DNA from: Liquidambar formosana
Lineage: Eukaryota; Streptophyta; Magnoliopsida; Saxifragales; Altingiaceae
Assembly (NCBI GenBank): GCA_039720395.1
Contig: CM077832.1
Span: 11,425,967 to 11,489,966 of the forward strand
Direction: 5' to 3'
Length of the DNA stretch: 64,000 nt
Numbering within the stretch: position 1 is the stretch's first letter; the number at the start of each line of letters is the position of its first letter. Below are positions 58,308 to 64,000 of this stretch, piece by piece. Both the position numbers and the translations under genes were made by a program. The notes beneath the pieces were generated by a model, which was given only the letters and a program-made list of their open reading frames with translations, was not told the DNA's origin and searched no databases.

Positions 58308-58402
58308 TGGTCTCAACCAATCAAAGCCTCTCCACGTGCTAGAGATTCTAAAAGCATTACTTTCTCTAGCACATGTGATGGACCTTATTGGCTGAGACCC
58401 AG
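58308..58402. repeat. Inverted repeat (hairpin) with CACGTG, upstream of PERK
   Basis: GGTCTCAACCAATCAAAG at the left and TATTGGCTGAGACC at the right are inverted partners. Inside, CCACGTGCTAGAGA pairs with TCTCTAGCACATG. The left arm contains a perfect G-box core CACGTG. This could be a tiny MITE or a cruciform about 1 kb upstream of the PERK coding start. Confidence 0.6.
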
Positions 58403-58867
58403 TATGTTTGGTGGGTTCAAGACCACTTGAATATCTCACAACAGTAACATGGCCATGGTGGTTATCTTTGACTTCTCCCTCCCCATTAACGTTAAGCCAA
58501 GCCAACCATCGCCAATATTTTATGTGTCTCATCTGATTTACAGCTAAGACGGTGATACTGCAGAATTCCTTGCCCTGTTCTGCGTCTGTATGTGGGTGGT
58601 GTCTTTGTAATGCAGGGTGGTGTTTGATTTTGCTTATACTCCTATTTGTGCGCGTGGATATATATTTATATATTTTTTTTGTATGTACACACACTTGAGA
58701 AGTTGAGACTTGAGAGGATACTTGCGACGTCGCCCCCACGTTCCCTTAAATAATTTTTTGGTGTCTCCAAAACGTTTTTCCAGGAAATAAGCTACTCGGG
58801 AAAATCAACTGGGATTCGAAGATTCCAACCTGTAACTTCCAGAACTCTTTAATTTCGAAGAGATAGG

Positions 58868-59405
58868 TATGCTTTTCTTCAGTTTTTCTGGATCTCTCTC
58901 TCTATTCTGGCGATCTGGGTATGCTGCATTTTGCCCTGCCAGTTTTGCGATGTAGAGTATCATTGTAAATGTGGGTGTTGCTGAAATCAGTTCAGGACTT
59001 CTGGGTTTGCTCAAACTGAACTATGTCGACGTGATTTTTGCTCAAAATCTCGAATTTTGTGAGCCGGGTTTTGTTCACATAGGGGTTTTCTGAAATGGGT
59101 CTTGGTTGGTTTTAGGGAATGGGTTTTATCCTTGGCTTTTCAATGCTTGGAGATTTGGGTATTTGTAGTGAAGGAGTTTGAATAGTTGGGTTTTGCTTTA
59201 TTTTTACAACTTAGGTATCTTTTGTGGGTTGTCAATATTTGAAGAATTTGGGTCTTCATAGTCGAGGAGTTTGGATAGAAAGCAATTTCTAGGATTGAAT
59301 TTTACAATGGAATGTTGTATGTGTTTCTACTTTCTAGGAAAGATTGGAGATTTGAATGATTTTGTAAATTTGATATGGATGTGTAAATAGATACTTTTTA
59401 TTTTA
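58868..59405 (+). other. Probable 5' UTR intron of the PERK gene
   Basis: A GT donor follows AAGAGATAG near 58,866 and a TTTTATTTTAG acceptor lies at about 59,395-59,405, just before the leader GGGAGATTTAGAGAAAC and the ATG at 59,424. This interval is T-rich like a plant intron. A leader intron is plausible; RNA evidence would be needed to fix it. Confidence 0.35.
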
Positions 59406-59423
59406 GGGGAGATTTAGAGAAAC

Positions 59424-62400
59424 ATGTCTTCATCATCACCTTCTCCTAAATCTTCTCCTACTGCAATTCCTCCTACTTCCAATGTTACTTCACCACCATC
59501 ACCACCTCTAAGCCCTTCAAGTTCTTCAACCACTACACTACCTCCTACAGTATCTAATCCCAATCAAACTTCTGACCCTCCAGTGTCTTCGACTCCTTCT
59601 AATTCTTCAACTCCTCCCCCTCAATCCCCTCCACCGGCAGTCCCTGCCGCACCTCCTCCATCCCCACCACTCTCACCCCCGCCATCTGTATCACCACCAC
59701 CAACATCACCGCCACCGCCACCTTCACCTCCAGCATCACCACCACCGTCGCCTCCAACCGCACCGCCGCCATCGCCTCCTTCTGCCCCTCCTCCAGCTGT
59801 GACTTCATCACCTCCTCCGAATTTGTCCCCACCACCACCATCGGGAGGTCCTCCTCCTCAAGCCTCCCCAGCGCCTCCGGTGGCAACCCCAACCTCCCTT
59901 CTCAAGCCATTTCACCTTCTCCACCTCCTCCAGCCAATGTCCCAACGCCTCCTTCGTCCAATTCTCCACCTCCACCTCCACCTGTAGCAAAGTCACCTAA
60001 AAATTCTCCTCCACCTGCTAGGCTTTCAGCCTCCTCCTCCATCTGGTTCTCAACCTGCTCCTCCTACCCTCCACGAATTCTCCTTCAAGATCCACATCGC
60101 CATCACCTCCTCCTTCAGTTCCCTCGTCCTCTTCTGCTCCTCCTGCTCCTCCAAGTAATTCACCGGCTGCTGGAACTCCCACGACCTCACCTTTGCCCTC
60201 TGTGCCAACAGAGAAACCAACTGCAAGAACAACTAATTCTGGTCCAAATATAACGACAAATGGAAAATCCACAGATACTGGAGGGATTAATACTGGAGGT
60301 GCAGTGGCCATTGGCATTGTAGTTGGGTTTGTAGTGCTCAGTCTTCTCGTAATGGCTGTGTGGTTTGTACAGAAACGAAAGAAAAGGGGAGCTGGATCAC
60401 ATGTTGGCTACACTATGCCTTCTCCATTTGCCTCCTCCCAAAATTCAGGTAATGTGTTGAATTCTTTTCAACTCCTGGTATGTTGCTTTCTTATTGGTCA
60501 GTTATGCTCTAATTTTTCAACCCTGAAGCAATTTTATTCAGATTTATTTAAAAAATTACTGTGGGTAGATATTGGACATTTTTTTTTTTTTTTGATAAGG
60601 TAATATGTATTGAATATCAAAAAGGGCTTAGCCCATGTACATAAGCCATATACAACTGACTAACCACATATCCCTCTAAAGCTTAAAGGAATCCAAAAAA
60701 TTTACAAAAGATAGATTACAAGCATTCGTGTTGCTAGAATACCAAAGGAATAAAGACTTAACAAAAGAAGGACTTGAGGTCAATGATAGACTTCTCAACC
60801 GCCTCAAAAGTTCTAGCGTTTCTTTCCTTCCAAATACACCACAAAATAGCATGTGGATGTCTAATGCCTAATGCATTGATATTCCTTAGATGATGTTTAG
60901 TCCATGCTGTTGAGTTAACTGTCACTCAACAAACTTAGCTCAACTCCACAAGGCCCATCCAAATTATGGTCAGTGGAACTCAACTAAGAAAAACCTCACA
61001 AGCTTTTTGGATGAGCTACATAAATCATGCTATACCATTTGTTTGTTTAGGGCCATATTTGTGTTAAATCACAAGTCATCAGATGCGGGTCAGCTGTCAT
61101 TTTCCAGATACTCTACCCATCTTCTTCTTTCTTGTGAACCTCCCTTTGTCCTTGCAGAGCCTAAAATTTTAAACATATCTGTCTCACTGGTGCAGCTATT
61201 GGTTTCCATATGCTTGTCACATTTGAGGTCAAGGAAATAGAGTCAATGAGGCTTAAATGTTCTCTTTAGATTCATTTTCTACAAGGAACTTCAATTACTA
61301 TTGTATTTTGTTATAATGAATAACATGCTACATTTCAAATGATAGTTGCAAACTATATCACTGAATGATTTTGAAAATGAGGTCGTTAATATGAAGTTGT
61401 TGGGACCTGAATTTGATTTCCAGATTCGTCATTTCTAAGGCCCCACTCTTCAGCTCCTCTAGTAGGAAGTGCCTCTGGTAGCAATTTCATGTATTCACCA
61501 TCAGAACCTGGTGGGGTAGGCAACTCAAGGTCATGGTTCACATATGAAGAACTAGTTGAGGCCACGGATGGGTTTTCAGCTAAGAATCTTTTGGGTGAAG
61601 GTGGATTTGGCTGTGTGTACAAAGGTGTCCTGGCAGATGGAAGAGAAGTAGCGGTGAAACAGCTAAAGATTGGCGGCGGACAGGGGGAGCGTGAGTTCAG
61701 AGCAGAAGTTGAGATTATTAGCCGAGTACACCATCGCCATTTGGTTTCTCTAGTGGGTTACTGTATATCTGATCACCAAAGATTGCTTGTATATGAATTT
61801 GTCCCAAACAATACACTTCATTTCCATCTCCACGGTAAGATATGCTTTTAAGTTTTAGTTTTATAGGGAAAAACCTTTTTCCTTAATTTTGAATGCACCT
61901 CTATAAGCACATTATCCTTCACATATCGCTTGCAAAATAAAATCAGAACCGAAAGTTGGTACTGTAAGGTACCTACATTGTCAAAAACTTAGTCCAATAT
62001 CATCTAATCCTGATGAATTTTACACTAGCAATCTTTTAAGAGCTTGTCCATGGTGCAGTGGGCCTGTGCATATAAACATGTCTGGCATGCCCAATCAAGA
62101 TGCTTGGGAATCATGCTTCAAGTTTGAGGCTCTACTGCAAATCATTCTTCAAGAAATTTGACTTGTAATCTTCATAAAAAAAGCTATTAAAAAAAAAAAA
62201 AAATTGGTGTGTAACAGTGATATCATTAATTTTCCATATTGCTTTGGTATTTTGCAGCTGAAGGTAGACCAGTTTTGGATTGGACAACCCGAGTTAAGGT
62301 TGCTGCTGGTGCAGCTCGTGGAATAGCTTACCTACACGAAGATTGTAATTCTTTTCTTTTACCTTCTGGACTTGCTTTGCTGTGTAAATTTTATTTTATT

Positions 62401-63846
62401 TTGTTTAAAATTTAAATTTCACTTGCCCACCTATGTCTGTCAATTGTAGACACAAGACAAATATGTTGGTATTAAAAAGACAGATCCACATATTCTAATA
62501 CCTTGACATTGTCTTTTGTCATATTATGTAATTTCAGGTACAATTTATGATTATTATGCCAAAGAAGTGTAAGACAATGACACTCAGATCAAAATTGATA
62601 TTGGTTGCAAGAAACCATCTACTTTCAACCAAATAAATCAAACATAATAGGTTAAAACAATATTAGGTGTTAGCATGATCACAACATACAAGCTTTGTCA
62701 TGGTAAAATTTATGGTTTACTGTCCCTAGCACAGAAGTTTATTTTTTTCACTAATTTAATATAGCAATTTGCTTCTCTTTTTCTGTGTTCTTCCAGCCTT
62801 TGCTTATTTTTGTTTTGATTAATAACATCAACTATGTCATTTTGCTTATTTTTGTTTTGACTACTAACACCGACTATGTCATTTTGCTATTTCTTTGTAT
62901 TTATCAGGCCATCCCAGGATTATTCACAGGGATATTAAGTCATCCAACATTCTTCTTGATAACAACTTTGAAGCTCGGGTATGCCCAATTTTTACGAAAT
63001 GGATTTATCAAAAAGCAACAATGTTGTTCCATGCTGAGTTCTGAGTTAAAATAAATTGGTTCAACTGCCATTGGAATCATCTCCTGGCCTACATTACGGA
63101 GTACCCTTGTCGACAAGACAAGACATTATTGTGGCTACTCTTGCTAGACACTTCAAGATAATGGAAAATCTTTGAAAAGCAGGCGAATCCAACGCTTGGA
63201 CATGCACTCACACCCAACACCTATTATTTCGACTTTGTTAGCTGTTCATGTTTCTAAAAACGTGTTGTCTTCCACTAACAGGTTGCAGATTTTGGGCTTG
63301 CAAAGTTAGCGTTGGATGCTTATACACATGTAACAACGCGTGTCATGGGAACCTTTGGGTAGGTAAAACGTACATGTTAGTCCTGATATCTCCTCAAGAA
63401 TTAAGCATGATCATTACACGGACATATACATGTATTTGTGTGAACCATATAAGTGCCATCAGACATTGATGTTGTTTAATTGGCTAATGCTAGCATTGCA
63501 TATTGCTTTAATGTTCTGTACTGTGGATGTGTTTTCACCACCGATGCGATCAATTGAAAGCACATAGTTAACATTAACACTTTTTATATCATTCTCGACT
63601 AAGAAAGCATCTGTGATGATGAACCATTGCAGATGTATGTCATACTCATGTTTTCCTCTTTGTATACACCTCATGAATGTCGTTGGGTGATTTTCCAGAT
63701 ATATGGCTCCAGAATATGCATCAAGTGGCAAATTGACTGAAAAGTCCGACGTGTTTTCATTTGGTGTTGTGCTTTTAGAGTTGATTACTGGTCGCAAACC
63801 TGTGGATGGATCTCAACCATTGGGAGAAGAGAGCCTTGTTGAATGG
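59424..63846 (+). CDS. PERK proline-rich extensin-like receptor kinase (3' end beyond window; frameshifts in exon 1)
   Basis: Plasma-membrane receptor-like kinase whose extracellular Pro/Ser domain is thought to contact the cell wall. Exons: 59,424-60,448, 61,424-61,834, 62,258-62,344, 62,908-62,978, 63,282-63,358 and 63,699-63,846, all GT-AG with consistent phases. Exon 1 encodes about 245 residues of Ser/Pro repeats ([14 protein letters not shown]), then one transmembrane helix ([20 protein letters not shown]) and basic QKRKKR. The kinase shows [47 protein letters not shown] and [20 protein letters not shown], so it is catalytically complete as far as subdomain IX-X. The exon 1 frame breaks three times: one base missing near 59,890, and one extra near 60,022 and near 60,070. 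Without correction, translation stops at 59,987. The coding region continues past base 63,846, where a GTAAGC donor begins the next intron. Confidence 0.88.
60575..60890 (-). pseudogene. 5'-truncated LINE fragment in PERK intron 1
   Basis: A T run at 60,580-60,594 (the poly-A tail on the minus strand) is followed by GATAAGGTAATATGTATTG, characteristic of plant L1-type 3' ends read in reverse. Minus-strand translation of about 60,870-60,770 gives [20 protein letters not shown], the zinc-finger-like RT-associated segment of plant LINEs. It is truncated and interrupted by stops. Confidence 0.7.
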
Positions 63847-64000
63847 GTAAGCTTCAAGATTATGAACCTTTGTATAACATATCTTCTTTTCTTCTATTTC
63901 TGTTCTAAATGAGGTACTCTTATAGTACACATTAAGCTTTATTATATATTAGACAAAATTAATAATTCAAAAAGACAAATATACCCATAATCTAAGGCAT
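63847..64000 (+). other. Start of the next PERK intron (window ends here)
   Basis: GTAAGCTTC donor at 63,847 followed by AT-rich sequence. The remaining kinase exons lie outside the window. Confidence 0.7.

Noticed and set aside
59599..60317. Minus-strand frames of 60-99 codons opposite the PERK Pro-rich exon
   Set aside because: The Gly/Glu/Val-rich translations are the complement of CCN/TCN repeats, not genes.

Overview
This is nuclear DNA from a flowering plant, most likely a eudicot. The evidence is spliced genes with GT-AG introns, plant-specific families (TBL O-acetyltransferase-like, PERK receptor kinase, plant GH81 glucanase), long AT-rich gaps, microsatellites, and dense nested plant transposons. 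I cannot name the species. There is no sign of bacterial, organellar or viral genome organisation, and no CRISPR array, rRNA or tRNA gene was recognised.

Layout. 1-7,700: repeat-rich and gene-free, with a hairpin MITE, a possible ~3 kb LTR-like block, a 108-bp tandem repeat, a long (TA)n tract and two Stowaway-type MITEs. 7,950-23,612 (+): three tandem two-exon genes of the TBL/AXY4-like (xyloglucan O-acetyltransferase type) family. The first two lie in one duplicated block that includes promoter and 3' flank. All three carry frameshifts: three in copy 1, one each in copies 2 and 3. Just downstream of copy 1 sits a small LTR retrotransposon with matching 5-bp target duplications, and copy 2 preserves the empty site. 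25,406-37,147 (-): a six-exon coiled-coil protein with a C-terminal membrane anchor (plant ELKS/Rab6-interacting/CAST-like). One intron of 7.7 kb holds a 3.4-kb Mutator-like element with long terminal inverted repeats, itself interrupted by a second transposon, plus a hAT-like MITE and a decayed Ty3/gypsy pol relic. Another intron holds non-LTR retrotransposon debris. 37,200-50,300: no genes. It contains a 2.28-kb solo LTR with six copies of a 16-bp palindrome, a 1.66-kb Mutator-like element filled with GC-rich possibly captured DNA, and a Tourist-like MITE. 50,795-52,993 (+): an intact single-exon GH81 endo-1,3-beta-glucanase. 53,000-58,300: small repeats and MITEs only. 59,424-63,846 (+, continuing past the window): a PERK proline-rich receptor-like kinase with frameshifts in its proline-rich first exon and a LINE fragment in intron 1.

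Functionally, the TBL cluster, the glucanase and PERK kinases are all linked to cell-wall polysaccharide modification, turnover or sensing, but nothing shows they are co-regulated. I see no clearly new molecular system. The most informative features are the transposon insertions that can be dated against local duplicates, the palindrome arrays inside two of the elements, and the recurring single-base indels in otherwise conserved coding sequence.
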